Assembly (NCBI GenBank): GCA_958496175.1
Contig: OY292274.1
Location: 49,052,630 to 49,116,629 of the forward strand
DNA from: Sisyra terminalis
Lineage: Eukaryota > Arthropoda > Insecta > Neuroptera > Sisyridae
DNA length: 64,000 nt
Direction of reading: 5' to 3'
Shown: in pieces, positions 38,101-50,000 of the stretch
How the letters are laid out: each line of letters opens with the position of its first letter
Position numbering within the stretch: the stretch's first letter is position 1
Notes under the pieces: generated by a model
Databases searched by the model: none
What the model was told of the DNA's origin: nothing
Seen by the model: the letters and a program-made list of their open reading frames with translations, nothing else
Translations under genes and position numbers: made by a program

Positions 38101-38895
38101 CTTAATATTGGAAGATTTCTACAAAACTTACCTTAGAAAAGAAATTACTGATCAACAAAGCGTTAATATATTGAGAGTTATAAGCTTTATTTTTGGAGCT
38201 ATTATTATCTTATTAGTTTTTCTGGTCGAACATTTAGGTTCAGTTTACGAGGTAGGACTGAAAGTAAATACTTCAATAACAATTCAAATAGTTTTTTTTA
38301 GGTAACATATAGTTTGGATGCAATTTTCTCCGGAATTATGCTCAGTCTTTTAACAATTGGAATTTTCTTACCATGGATTAATGCAAAAGCAGTTTCAGTT
38401 GGCAGTATCGTCGGTTTATGCAGTGTTGGATGGATTTCCTTCAATGCAATGTATCGGAAATTCAACAGAGTTAAATTAAATTCAAAACCTTTGTCTGTTG
38501 AAAAATGTGTAGGAAATATAAGTGTTGTAGAAGAAGATATAATAGAATTTTCGAATGAGTAAGTAATTTCAATTTAATTATCTTATAAAATATAAGTAAA
38601 TGTATATATCAATGTTTATTATAGTTCCGGTTTTTCACTGTATCAAATATCTTTTTATTGGTATGCTTTGATTGGATGTCTAATAACTATTTTGGCCTCT
38701 GTTCTTATCAGCTTATGTATCGGTTGGAATGACTTATCGCAAATGGATTCTGAATTGATTTCACCGTATCTTCATAAATATATTCCACTCAATCCACCCG
38801 TAAATAAAATTAAAGGGCGTGATTTCTTAAAAAAAACTAATGTGGACAATGTGAAGAAAAAAAATCACGAAATAGAATATCTGTTACAAATATGA
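27380..38895 (+). CDS. SLC5-family sodium-coupled transporter, copy E (intact, long intron 1)
   Basis: Exons are 27380-27546, 33662-33821, 35435-35500, 37118-37169, 37233-37300, 37364-37515, 37597-37737, 37793-37901, 37958-38251, 38302-38558 and 38625-38895, giving 578 residues with no stop or frameshift and GT-AG borders throughout. It starts MGFSFWDYAVF and shows GLPTEIYFHG, YFERRYDRRLR, GGFRAVVWSDFLQAF and ISSAALSSFAGGINS. Intron 1 is 6.1 kb because a Jockey element (28638-30769) and a second repeat (30868-33199) inserted there. Introns 2 and 3 are also long. Exons 6-9 and several introns are almost identical to copy C, for example intron 7 (37738-37792 against 20847-20901). The C-terminus ends in exon 11, as in C. 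It is probably functional, with unknown substrate. Confidence 0.88.
27547..28626. other. Intron 1 of copy E, proximal part
   Basis: AT-rich intron sequence before the Jockey insertion. No coding exon or complete repeat was recognised on either strand. Confidence 0.5.
28627..28637. repeat. Target-site duplication, 5' side of Jockey element
   Basis: taagtgatttt is repeated exactly at 30770-30780, directly after the poly-A tract. This marks a target-primed reverse transcription event. Confidence 0.85.
28911..29600 (+). CDS. Jockey ORF1 (Gag-like RNA-binding protein), truncated
   Basis: A 229-residue frame of a retrotransposon nucleic-acid-binding protein. The N-terminal half is low complexity, basic and polar (KKRKRGATTR). 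The C-terminal half has GLRVVIKGIDYQVDPMEI followed by LENMGF and FKQPQPIY, the pattern that precedes the Cys-His knuckles in insect Jockey-clade ORF1 proteins. The knuckles themselves are missing because the element is internally deleted, and the TAG stop falls at the junction. It is a mobile-element protein, not a host gene. Confidence 0.8.
   Translation: MPKDYYYYYDKYNLKSSKLANPKSPAVNPSTMVSPIIDKSMETSINDTNNDDHSGILRYFPVVNKKRKRGATTRNITTSNAGLQKSNIELSNRFDPLTIIDEAAGKKTKPPPIFIRERSSQLLHDQLKKQIKNNFYIVDLKKGALFETKLQLSDETDYTVVTKWLDDHQKQYYSFQAKNQKGLRVVIKGIDYQVDPMEIKQDLENMGFKVNWVHNILNKFKQPQPIYEK
29594..30568 (+). pseudogene. Jockey ORF2 remnant (C-terminal part of reverse transcriptase)
   Basis: An open frame that begins inside the RT domain. 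It shows LDVSQAFDKVNH (first catalytic Asp region), AGVPQGSVLGPLLY, then TFADDTALL (the YADD-like catalytic box), KYLGMHLDQKLTW, and the C-terminal tail with YGVQLWGSAKNSNL. These are in the order of Jockey/LINE RTs. The endonuclease domain and RT start are absent, and it has no start codon of its own, so it is not a working enzyme. The stop is TAA at 30566-30568. Confidence 0.85.
30770..30780. repeat. Target-site duplication, 3' side of Jockey element
   Basis: Exact repeat of 28627-28637 next to the A-tract. Confidence 0.85.
30868..33199. repeat. Interspersed repeat, 'actagctga' family, copy 2 (long)
   Basis: It begins actagctgatccccgcgact and ends after a gacagacagacagac run (33062-33078) in tatattagtatagata. 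Read on the minus strand at about 32685-32760 there are A-box-like (tagcgtagtcgcttacg) and B-box-like (gggttcggatct) strings, as in a tRNA-derived promoter. No long open frame was found, so it looks non-autonomous. It may be two nested repeats. The shorter relative is at 671-1405. Boundaries are approximate. Confidence 0.5.
33822..35434. other. Intron 2 of copy E
   Basis: A 1.6-kb intron with homopolymer runs and the TA microsatellite at 35038-35115. No exon was recognised. Confidence 0.5.
35038..35115. repeat. (TA)n microsatellite
   Basis: About 39 uninterrupted TA dinucleotides in intron 2 of copy E. Likely length-variable and prone to assembly error. Confidence 0.95.
35501..37117. other. 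Intron 3 of copy E
   Basis: A 1.6-kb intron without recognised features apart from a short hairpin (aaccacttcgtaggtggtt at about 35896). The matching intron is 205 bp in copy C and 68 bp in copy B. Confidence 0.5.
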
Positions 38896-40118
38896 TTATG
38901 GTAACTGAATTAGTTTAAGATGTGATAAAAAAATATTTGAATAAGAAAAAAGGTTTGGTATAATAATATTTAATAAAAATACAACAAACCATAATAATAA
39001 TACAAGAAACCTTTAGCAAATGGTTTATATAGATAAATCACAACCTAAATCTTTTGCTCCAACTTAGTATATAAATCATTACATTTTCAGAAACTGCATA
39101 TTTATACGTTGTACTTAAATTTGAATTTTATGTAATTTATTTGAAACGTTGTGATCTTTTCAAAGCCTTGATTAGCCTTTAATTAAAAATACCTCTTACT
39201 ATTTCTTAAATTATTTAAACTTATGCTATTGAAATACCTATATTTTTTATTTATTTATATTCTAAGAGGTATTCAATCGTTAATATAGCGATAAACAATT
39301 TCGCTCCACACAATTTCCGGTGTCCACAAGGGTGTTATAGTTTTGCAACAAATCCTTATTTAGGAATTGCGATAATTACTAGGAATCTTACTAATCCTAG
39401 TAATATACTAATGTCTCGACCATTTACTGTAAAAAATTCAACTCAATTTCAATATGCATAAATTGTATATACACTATACATATCAACTTCAAATTAATAT
39501 CTCAGTTTAAAATAAAGAAATTTTTTTTTTTTTATATTTTTTATTAAAATCACATTGACAGTTATTTACAAGTATAGAAAGGAACCATTAACCAAAATGA
39601 TTAAATGAAAGAAATATGGAAGTACGTAAAAAAATATAAAGTAGCATTTTATTCAAAAGTTTATCATATCTCAATAGTATACGAAGGGAAAATATGAATA
39701 ATTTAGTTTAATTTTTAAATATAGTTCAGGAAAAAAAACTTTACTTTCGTTAAAAATGAAAGAAACTTAAAATTAATATTTATCATATTCAGCGAAAATA
39801 ATACACTCGTACAATATAAGGGTGGTAACTTAAAAACGATTATAAACGTGTGTTATATGTATATGCGTGTAATGTATTATCTTGAAGTTATTACTAAATA
39901 TTAAATTTCAAACTTTTCTTAATTGATAATCTTTTTTAAGTATTAGTTACAATTTGTTGTATTTTAATCAAAACGATTACAAAAATTTAATTTTTAGATA
40001 CAAAGGGTACGCACAAAATTTACTATTTTTTTGTTTTAAAAAAAAGAAGTTAAAATATTTATATTTTTTTCTCTAATGTAATGGTTTCTCATGTTTTGGA
40101 TAATATTTTTTTTAATTT
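38896..40118. other. Convergent intergenic region between copy E and the SPATA22-like gene
   Basis: Holds the 3' ends of two genes that face each other. An AATAAA lies near 38970 for copy E, and TTTATT (AATAAA on the minus strand) near 39539 and 39647 could serve the other gene. T-rich runs occur at about 39520-39545. No other feature was recognised. Confidence 0.5.
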
Positions 40119-41890
40119 TTAATGCATTTTTTTCATGTCATGATCTGATTTAATTTTATTCATTGTTCGATTAAATGAATGATCAGAAATGAATGTTGAT
40201 CGTTGCAAGTACATTTTTGCTTCAGTCGAAATTGTCCTAATACTCATGGCCAATAAACGATTATTTCCAATCATTCTTCCAACACACCTAAAAAAAGTAA
40301 TTGCATTAGTCACACTCTCTGTCTAAAGAATAGAAAGTTTCCGATAATTTCCAAAGTTCCATTGTCTAAAATGGTTATTAAAACCAAACTTTAGGTATTT
40401 AAAACACATTTTCTGAATTATTAAAACAAGGTAATTTCAATTTTTTTTCATAAATTTTAACTTATCAAAAAGAAACTTAAAGTAAACAAAGAGAATATTA
40501 AAACATGATATATATTGTAACAGTTACGTAAATTAATAATATGATTTGCGTAAATGTGTTATATTTTCGTTCATTGAGTAAGCGAGATTGTCGTGATTCC
40601 AGCGATTACAAAATGTATATAACTGATCGTATTAAAAAAGCGTTTAAAGGTGTTTTTAATTTTTTCTTAAGCGCCCTAATCGTTTTAGAAGACTTGTTAT
40701 TGGTTTTTTGAACAAAATAAGAGCTACGTATACCCTGAATTACTAAGTAAGAATGAAAAATTAGAGAAAAGTTTTTTAGTAAAAAAGTTATTTAGGGAAA
40801 TGATTTCACATTTCTTTGGGTCTAGCAATACATATAAAGAATTTAAAAGCAACTAGTTATTATTTATTCACCTGACGTAACTTTTAACTCGCACACCTTT
40901 TGGAAATTGAAGGTCTAGTTTATAGTATACAACTTGCAACACTGGACCCGTGTCATCTCGTAACAGAAGAATTTTCGAATTAGTAGTATTACCATCTCGA
41001 ATCATAATACATGGAGCTACAAATGTAAACTATCAATCTTTTAATCAAAATACTTATAAATATCATACCAATGACTTCATATAAGTAAAAGTAAATGTTA
41101 GATTTGTTCTTATGCCAATGAATAATCTTTTCTATATTTCCCGTAAGAAATCTTGTTTCTCTAGAATTGGCAAACCTCTGCAAAGCAAAGTGCATGAGAT
41201 GTAAAAGAAAATACGATTTTAAACACCTGAACGTCTTACTTTGGCTTCTGAACTTTCTATTAAATCAGGACTGTGACTTCGTTTCAAGTTGGTTTTCAGT
41301 TTTTCATTGTTGATATTAGGTGGAATGTTAGAAGCATTGGCATTATTGATCTGATTTTGATGATATTCATTTTCTAATGATACTTCAACGTTATTTTTTT
41401 CATTTGTTATATAAAGGACTTGTATTTCCGGATATGGATTCGGGTTTCTCACAATCGAGGTCGAAGGACGATTTACATAGTGCTCGGTTTCTCGAATTTG
41501 CGTTGGATAAAAATTACGTTCTATTTCTCTACCATTTCTAGTTCCATTTTCTATGGTTTGTGGCATCCATTGAGTCGTTTCTGGAGTAGATGGAATCGAT
41601 ACTTTCGGAACCGAATTAACATACCTCACAGGTATATTGGATTGAAATTTTCCATTATTGCCTACCTTGGAACGATAGGGATTATTAAAAATGTCTTGTT
41701 GTTGAGGCACATTAACACATGTAGAAGAATTTTTGAGGGTTACAACTTGTGGAGTTCTCATATAATTCGCTTCTTGATTGGCAACATAACTAAAAAATAT
41801 TTTTCATTCTATTATCCCTAACAAAATAAAAGAACAATATACTTACAAATCACTCTGATTTTCATTAAAATGGACATAATTACGATTCAT
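40119..41890 (-). CDS. SPATA22: SPATA22-like meiotic recombination protein
   Basis: Minus-strand exons are 41890-41847, 41789-41240, 41177-41069, 41016-40872 and 40287-40119, with GT-AG borders and consistent phase, giving 338 residues (human SPATA22 is about 363). The N-terminal half is disordered and Asn/Ser/Pro-rich. The C-terminal half is compact: NIEKIIHWH, YLYEVIGAPCIM, ILLLRDDTGPVLQVVYYKLD, GVRVKSYVRCVGRMI and MSIRTISTEAKMYLQ. The order and spacing of helix, beta-rich 'LRD' strand, 'YKLD', 'RVRCVG' and 'R.IS' segments match my memory of the SPATA22 OB-fold-like C-terminus. SPATA22 binds MEIOB and RPA on single-stranded DNA during meiotic recombination. Function here is inferred from that resemblance. 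Another OB-fold protein is possible. It starts 2.15 kb from HERC2, in divergent orientation. Confidence 0.65.
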
Positions 41891-44042
41891 TTTTGTAGAA
41901 ATAAAGTTTTTCTTAAAACCGTAAAAACAACGAAAATTGTTTGTCGATGCGAAAAAACAACAATTAAATTATCATCTAGATTGAAATTATTAAAGATGGC
42001 AGCATATTCGTTTTAATTTTGGCCATTCCAATGAAGGAATAATTTAATAGTGTGCTCTGAATATTATTGAGATTATTAATATAGCTGACATAAGATTATT
42101 AACATTAATACCGTTAATACTCAAAAAATATTCGATATTATCTAAAAGTAGATATAAATATATTAATATTTAAAATACAATTTATTACGCATGTACTACG
42201 AAGTATTAATAAATTAAATATGTATAAAAAAGAAATTGAGAAACTATAATGAAACATTTTTTGTACAATTTATCATAATTTAAAATATCCATAATAAAGC
42301 TCATATTTTTTCATTAAAATTTAACAATAGTTACTAATAATTAACATTTAAATGTTTTAAGTTAAGATCTATTAAGGAAGAAAATCAGATTGAATAATAT
42401 AAAATATGACTTTTTATGCAACTGTTTTAAATAAAATTTGCAATTGTAATTTTAATCACATAATTTATAAGTAAAATTTTCCGCTGTGTGAGCGCAGACA
42501 GCAGAAATTTATTCAGTAGGAGATCATTTTTTTCTAAATGACTATTTTTGCAAATATTTAAGTTAAAGGTAAATATAATTACTTAAAAACAAATATATGT
42601 TACTGAAATAAGTTAATTTTGGAGATATGATTTATTTAATAATAATAATTTAACTTTAATATGAATTCAAGTTCTCTAAAAACAGAATATAGTTCTTTTA
42701 AACTGAGGTCGAGCTGCAAAGTTATTTATTTTCAAAGTGTTAACCACCAAAACTTTGTAGTAAACTTTATGAAATTAAAATTATTCGTTTCAAGGTAAAT
42801 TTAAATGTTTTCTTGTCTATCATGATATACTATAAAACCTAATAATCTAACTAATGTCCGATAGGATTTGATCTATTGGTAAAAAAATATTATCGTCTAA
42901 AATTGTCAAAATCTTTTTGGTCCTGTTTATCTTCGCGTAATTCTTTTTCGTTCGTCCGAGTCACATCTGTAGGAGAACATTTTTTAAACGAAACTATAAT
43001 TTGTAATACAAAATGTTGTCTTTGTTATCGTCATCGAGTAATGTACCAATCAACAGTATTTTACTCAACATACCTAAACATGCCTAAATAGATCCGTAAC
43101 TCTTTTTAATGTTACTGTAAAGCCATGAAAGCCATACACACCGCGGCGTAATAGTATGTACTAGCGGTTTACATCATTGTCTACATGTACAATATCTACA
43201 GAACTTATATAATTAACATAGTAGTACTTTCAATATAGATAGTATCTGCCGTACCCGCAATCTTAAACAAAGTGTTCATTATTCATTACCTACGATGATC
43301 TACGAAAAAGCTTTTGCCATTTGGAGTATTTGGGGATCCAGTTGGAAACAATGAGCCCAATGAGCATTGGGAGCATTGTACATTTTGTATCAATCGTATT
43401 GGTAATGAATAGTTTGCCCAAAGAATATTTCAGATCAGTATTTCAATCTAGGGATAACACATTCTCTTTAGTTTTTAGACTTCATAGGTTTGTGCAACAA
43501 TAGATCACATTAATTTAAATCGTTAAAACTTTAAATTTATTGCATTTATGATCTTAACGTCACCAAGCGGCATTGGCACAAATTATATTGACCGTTTTAG
43601 CTTGGTTCACATCCTAAATGATTACTAAATAACGCAAATAGCGCATGCGGAGTACTTTATTATTATAGAATAGTGAACGTATTCCTATGTATATTTGGTA
43701 TATTTATATTACTGTCAAAAATTCAATCGTATTGTACCAGACAAATTAAATTTAATAATTAATAGTTTAATTTATAGTATTTTGTTTAGTTTTAAATTAA
43801 AAATAAGTTTTTCCTTTTTTCAAATCTAATGCTCCTAAATGATTAAAAACGTTCACTTTCCAAAAACAAGCCTGCACATACTCGGTCATACTAATATTTA
43901 TATTGGTCGACTTGTTTATTCTAATCGGGCAAAATGAAGGTAACTAAATATTTTCTTAGTATTTATCTCCACAGTTTTGATAAAATCTTTATTATTCATT
44001 TTTTTTATAGTAATGAATTTATTTTAACACAACTGCATTATA
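41891..44042. promoter_or_regulatory. Head-to-head intergenic region, SPATA22-like and HERC2
   Basis: Both flanking genes read away from this 2.15-kb AT-rich stretch, so it must hold both promoters. No TATA box, initiator or CpG-rich core could be fixed by eye, and the short frames here (for example 42876-43091 and 43321-43503) lack protein-like character. A possible 5' UTR acceptor (tttttttatag) ends at 44010, 32 bp before the HERC2 ATG, with a candidate donor (aag|gtaact) at about 43940. Confidence 0.4.
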
Positions 44043-47000
44043 ATGAGCGAAACCGAGCCATTATTGAGACCTCAGGTTCGCCTGGACTCGAAATGGCTCA
44101 AAATTGATCTCCAAACGACACTTCAGTCGAATGACGGGCTTGCTATTTTATGGAATACCCTAATACAAGATGGGGAGTTAATCGATCCTAATTCCGATGG
44201 ACTATTGAATAGTTTAGGCGTTACGGCTCGCAAAGGAGAATCAGGGAAATATTATTGCGGGTTAAAGGTGGGATATTTTATATTGTGTTGTCTTTTTCAG
44301 CGTTATAATTGAATTATTGTAGGTGTTGACTTGTCCATGCTGCGATGGAATTTGTGGACCAAATTCGGGATGCAATTGCGGGCCATGTATGCGCTTAGAC
44401 CAAGAGGAAGCCGTACGGCTACAGCAACAATCAAAGCCTCGAACCTTATCTATCAGCTATCTTCACTCCTGGACATGGGGTCCCCAACCTAACATTGAGC
44501 AAATCAATGAATGTCTGAAGAGCTTAAACCATGAACAACGAATGATCGCTTATGAAGCTGCCCACAATTCTTTATCGGCAATCAGATTGCGTCAACGTTT
44601 GATTATTTTCAAAAGATATTTCACAGCAATTGGTCGAGCCAAAACTAACTATAATGAAAACAAAAGCAATAGTTTGAAAAAAAATAAACCCAACATAGAA
44701 AACGTTCAAAACCACGTTAAATTTGATTCGAAAAAGCCATACGCCAACCCGTTAGATTTTGCCACCGTCGGGTTGGCACGAGTCGGTTCTAGAGCGATAT
44801 TAAATTTTTCGTTTGCCTTTTTGAAACGAGCATGGCGTCTAGGTCTGACATTTATAATAAAATTAGTTACTTTTGTGGAATAAAATGTATATTTTAGGGG
44901 AAGATTTAGAATTATGCAGCGAATTTTTGACTGAATTTCTAGAAGCGCTTCAACTATTACCTGAGGCGACTTTATATGATGAAAATAATGTCTCACAAGT
45001 CTGGTTAGATGTTGTTGAAAAGTCTATGAAATTCCTCCGACAAGTCGTCATTGGGTACATAAAACCAAGTGTTTTTAATAATTGAAAACTAAATTATATT
45101 ATTTTAGGGATCTCAATGGAGCGCGTTCGAAAATAAATGTGCCCCTAGCCGACCGGCATATTGCTCTTTGCCTTATTTTAGAACTCGCAACGCAACGAGG
45201 AACACTAAGTGGAATTTTAGATGGAGTTTTGCTCTTACTATCTCTGTGGGACAGAGCTATACTTCCCAATGATAACCGGTTTGTGCTCGCTTCTCAATTT
45301 ATTTTTCGTTCTTGTTCAACCTTAGATAATTGTAGTTCCGAGCCGGGAGGAACTAGCGCTCCATTAGTTTCTATTTTACGCCGATTTGAAAATATAATTC
45401 TGCCAGAAATACAAAATTTTAAAACTAAAACCAATGAAGAGACGATGGAAGAAATCGATACTCCTATTACGAGTATATTGCATTATTTTACAATTCCTAA
45501 CGATGATGCAGCTCCAATTGACCTACGTTTGGGTGCCGTGGTCATTCTGGCCCATTTAAATCGTTTAGCATCTCGACAGATTCCGCCAGGTTCTTTATTC
45601 AAGGTAATACATTTTTTGCTTATTTCTATTTAAGTTTTCTGTAATGCATATTTGAATTGCATATATTCGAACATTATTTGATTACTGATTCTGAAACTTT
45701 ATTATAATATTTATATTCTTTATATAATATTCAAAGTTTTTTAACAGAGTATCCAGTTTTTGTTTCTTCAACATAAATTCCTTGATTTTTCAGATCAAAA
45801 ATATAATGATAGGGTCAATAGAATATAGGTATTTTTAATAGCCACTAATTAGAAGGGTAGTTTTGAATTATATGCGTTTTTTGTATGAAGGAAATATAAT
45901 TTCAGTAATTATTTACTTTATATTTTACAATTCGGTTTAATGTTACAAAACGCTATTTTAAATATACATTTTTAGCAAAGCGGGTGTAGTGGAAGTCATC
46001 AACAAGTAGTTGGATTTGGTGCTTTATCTTGGTCATCAGAGACTGCACCACATATTTGTGATACCATTTCTGAATTAGGTGTCAAACAGTTGGTTTGTGC
46101 TGATCGTTGTTTACTCTTTTTGACTGAAAATGGACGTATTTACTATATGTATTATAGTTCAGAATTGCAATGTCCTCAATTAATCGAAGGTTTGAGTTAC
46201 ATCCAAACTTTATGCATTGTTATTTTATTTAAAAATGTATATATTTAGGATTAAAGGAGAAGTGTGTGATCAAAATAGCGGCTAATAATGATGGAAAGCA
46301 TTTCATGGCGATAACAAATAACCATGAAGTTTATTCTTGGGGAAATGGAGACTTCGGTCGTTTAGGCCATGGTGATAGCAATTCACGAGAAGAACCAACA
46401 TTAATTGAAACCTTAAAAGACAAACATATAGTTGATATTGAATGTGGAGGTAGCTATAGTGCGGCGATTTCATCATTGGGGGCTCTTTATTTGTGGGGAA
46501 AAGGAACAGGAGGTCGCTTGGGTCATGGAAATTCCGAACATCATTTAATACCAACACTGGTCAATAGTTTAGCTGGACAAGTTATCATTCAAGCAGCGCT
46601 AGGAACTGACGATGCACATACGCTTGCACTTACTGATCAAGGAAAAGTTTATAGCTGGGGAAATGGAGATTTTGGAGTTCTGGGTAAAAAATTGTTTTTT
46701 TTTTTTTTTTGTTTGTAAAATATTGAATAATAACATTTTTTTTCTTTGAGCTTAGGTCGTGGAGGATCCGAATCATGTCGAACTCCAATGTTGATTGAGA
46801 GCTTACAGTCAGAAATGATCACTAAAATTTTTTGTGGTGGATATTTTAGTGTAGCGTTAACGCAAGATGGACGAGTTTATTCTTGGGGTAAAGGCAATCG
46901 ATATCGGCTAGGTCACGGAGACGATGATCATGTTAGATTTCCGAAATTGATCGAAAGACTTGAAGGTATAAGATTGAGTTATAATTTTGAAAATATCTAT

Positions 47001-50000
47001 TACTATTATTTTAATATTTCTTAGGGAAAAAAATCGTACAATTAAGCGTTGGATTATCACATGTTTTGGCTGTGACCAAAGATGATCAAATATATGGTTG
47101 GGGGGAAAATGATTCGCAACAAATAACGAAAGAGGAAATTGATTGCGTCACAGTTCCAACATTAATCACACCATTTCAAATGGCTGCAAAACGTTCTCTC
47201 TTTTCTTCAGTTTCAACCGAAACTAGTTGTTGCACCCAAATTGATTTATCTAATACCATGAAAATTGCTGGAGTTACTTGTGGAGCGAAAATGTCTTTTG
47301 TTTGGAGCAATTGCGAGCATTATAGCATTCCTACAAAAGCTCCTTTCATAATTGAACTGACTGAAAATACTTTTAAATTAATCGAACAGCTTCTGGCAAT
47401 TGTTTGTCCGGCTATTAGTTCTGGAAGTCAATTAAGCCAAGATAAGGAATGCATTGCAATTGCTGCATTAGATTTGTTACGACTCCAAGTAAGACATATC
47501 TAATAATTTCTGTAAATTTGTCATATGAAAAGTGCCCTAGAAGCAACTTAGCTCCTAAGCTAGGGAAACTTGGATATAAAATTGATGTCCAAGCAATTTT
47601 GAAAGAATAATAAACTCTTAGAGTCATATTTCAAATTAAGTGTTTTAGGGTAGTTTTCATATGTGTCCTAATATAAACTTAAACATCAAGTTATTTAAAT
47701 CTGACTTTGAGTATATTTTTAGCTGTTTTCAATTATTAGTAATGAGGTTGATCAGAAAAGTGTAGGACTTGGAATTGGATCGAAATTGTTAACAAATTTA
47801 AAAGCTCAAGTTGTTCTTCTTGCAAGTAGTTCGGAAGTTATTCAAACGGTGCAGCAAGCTGCTCAAAATACATTATCGTGTGGATGGAGTGTATTATTGC
47901 CAACGCCGCATGAAAGAGCAAAAGCTTTAAGCTCATTACTACCTGATAGCGGTAATAATACTATTTAATAAAAAAATGTAAAAAAGAAAATTCATTTTAA
48001 TTTATAGGTATCGATCTGTGTGAAAGCATCTCAGTCGGAAAACGATTTATGTTGGATCTTTTAGTGGGAAGTTTAATGGCTGATGGTGGACTTGAATCAG
48101 CGTTAGCGACAGCGATTTTAACAGAAATTGCTGATCCTTCGGAGCCGTCTATGCCACAACGGTGTTCCACAACATTTGATACATCTATTCCTCTATTACA
48201 CTTAATTAAACAGCTATTGAGAAATGGGAGTATTCATACACAAATGAAGTTACAGCACTATCGAGCGGGGAACATTAGCCCGAAAAATATTAATTTAAGC
48301 AGTGTCAACGCCGATTTGTCCCCTAGTTCCAGCTTGTTGTTACGATTTCAACGCTTGCTAATATCAAAAATGTATACGATGAATCAAGATAATGTGTTGG
48401 GTGCTGAATCTTTGTTGAAGAAATATCTGTTTCAAATATGTTCGCATGCTACGGAAACGTTAACAATTGCTAATAGTATTTTGAATAATAATGCGAAACA
48501 TTTTTCGATGGTCTTGCAAATTTTAAAAGGGGATATAATTGGTAATTATTAAATTATGGCATTAATTAATCAGGATTAAACTGTTTGCACAATTATTTGT
48601 TGGTGTTTGATGTACAAAGACGTACCAACCAGGAACAGTGTCTAGCGAAATATCAAAATTAGGCTCTTTGTTTCATATATCCACATTAAATAGTCCAGTT
48701 ACACAGCCTAAAAAATACTCAGTCCGAAAAATTAATTTGTAACATTGAATTTTCAGTATCCTAAAACTTAAACTGCGTCTTTCTGGGGTGCAAATTTTTT
48801 AACATTTTCATAATATATTTAGTCAAATTTCTTTGGATTTTACGTATTATTATTATCAATAAACATTCATAAATCACAAATTTCACAGAAACGTAAATCT
48901 CTTACAAATTGCAGTGCATAATGCAACTAAGCATAATCTTATTATTTTAGTTTAACTATTTTTCTCCTTTTTCCCAAAACACAATTAAAATTAATCGTTT
49001 AAATAGAAGATAGCACAAAAGAACATTTAACTATTTAAATACGGTTAATTTTTAAATGTTTTATCGAAATTTAAGATCTCCAACTCAGATTAAGATTTTA
49101 CATCACAATGTTGGAAAGTGAAGAAAAATGTATTTTATGATAGTTTCTGATTTTTCATTCAATCAAATTTGTATTACAACACTATTCGTCTGGAAAAATC
49201 TTGGTAGTGAATATCACAAAATGGACAAAAATTTGTGCAAATGATGTCATTGTTAGAAAGTCTTCAAAATTTTTACTTTAATTAACCTCATTACTTTTAT
49301 TTTAGATATTTTACTTCCTGAGTTGGTGATTAGTTTGATTTTACTACAACACGAGATTCCTATTTTCCTTACAAATGTGGATTGGATGCAAATTTTTGTT
49401 CCTTTAAAGGAAGCTTTAGATAAATTAAATGGTAGAATTCCAAGTATTGGGTCGTACGATTCAGATGATTTAGGTTGGCCAGGCCTACTAACACCATCAA
49501 TTCGAACAATTTTTACATCAAAAATTAACGAAGAGTTGCCGTTAATTCGTCGTGCTGATATAGAAAATCATAATTGCGATGGTGGTCTTTGGATCATAAT
49601 AAATGATAAAGTGTATGACGTGCAAGATTTTCGGTGTGAAAACGCTTGTACTATGGAAATTTTACATCGATACGCAGGAAAAGATGCTACGCAAGCGTTT
49701 AATTGCATACCACATAGTTTAAACGCATTGGAGTTAATGGAAACGTTTTTAGTCGGTAATTTTGGTCAGCCAGAACCTTCGCAAGAGACAGTTCCTATCA
49801 ACTTATACATGAGTGAATGTACCACGTTGTTGGACGTCGAAAGAAATCTCGGCTTCTTGTTAGGTTTACACGCATATCGATTGCGCCAAAGTCTTACTTT
49901 GCAACAACCCGAAATCGAATGTGAGAAGTGGATGAAAGCTGGTTTTCTCCAAGGTGGACTTCAAATTGTCCAACCACCAAATCCATACGAAGAAGAAAAG

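Noticed and set aside
41420..41821. 133-residue + strand frame opposite the SPATA22-like exon 2
   Set aside because: It is the antisense shadow of a spliced minus-strand exon whose borders and phases fit a complete gene.
42876..43503. Two 60-71 residue frames in the region between the SPATA22-like gene and HERC2
   Set aside because: No domain, no splice context, and composition like the surrounding AT-rich DNA.
43934..43945. ATG AAG upstream of HERC2 as an alternative start
   Set aside because: It is followed at once by a donor-like sequence, and joining to the nearest acceptor gives TAA. The ATG at 44043 leads directly into the conserved N-terminus.
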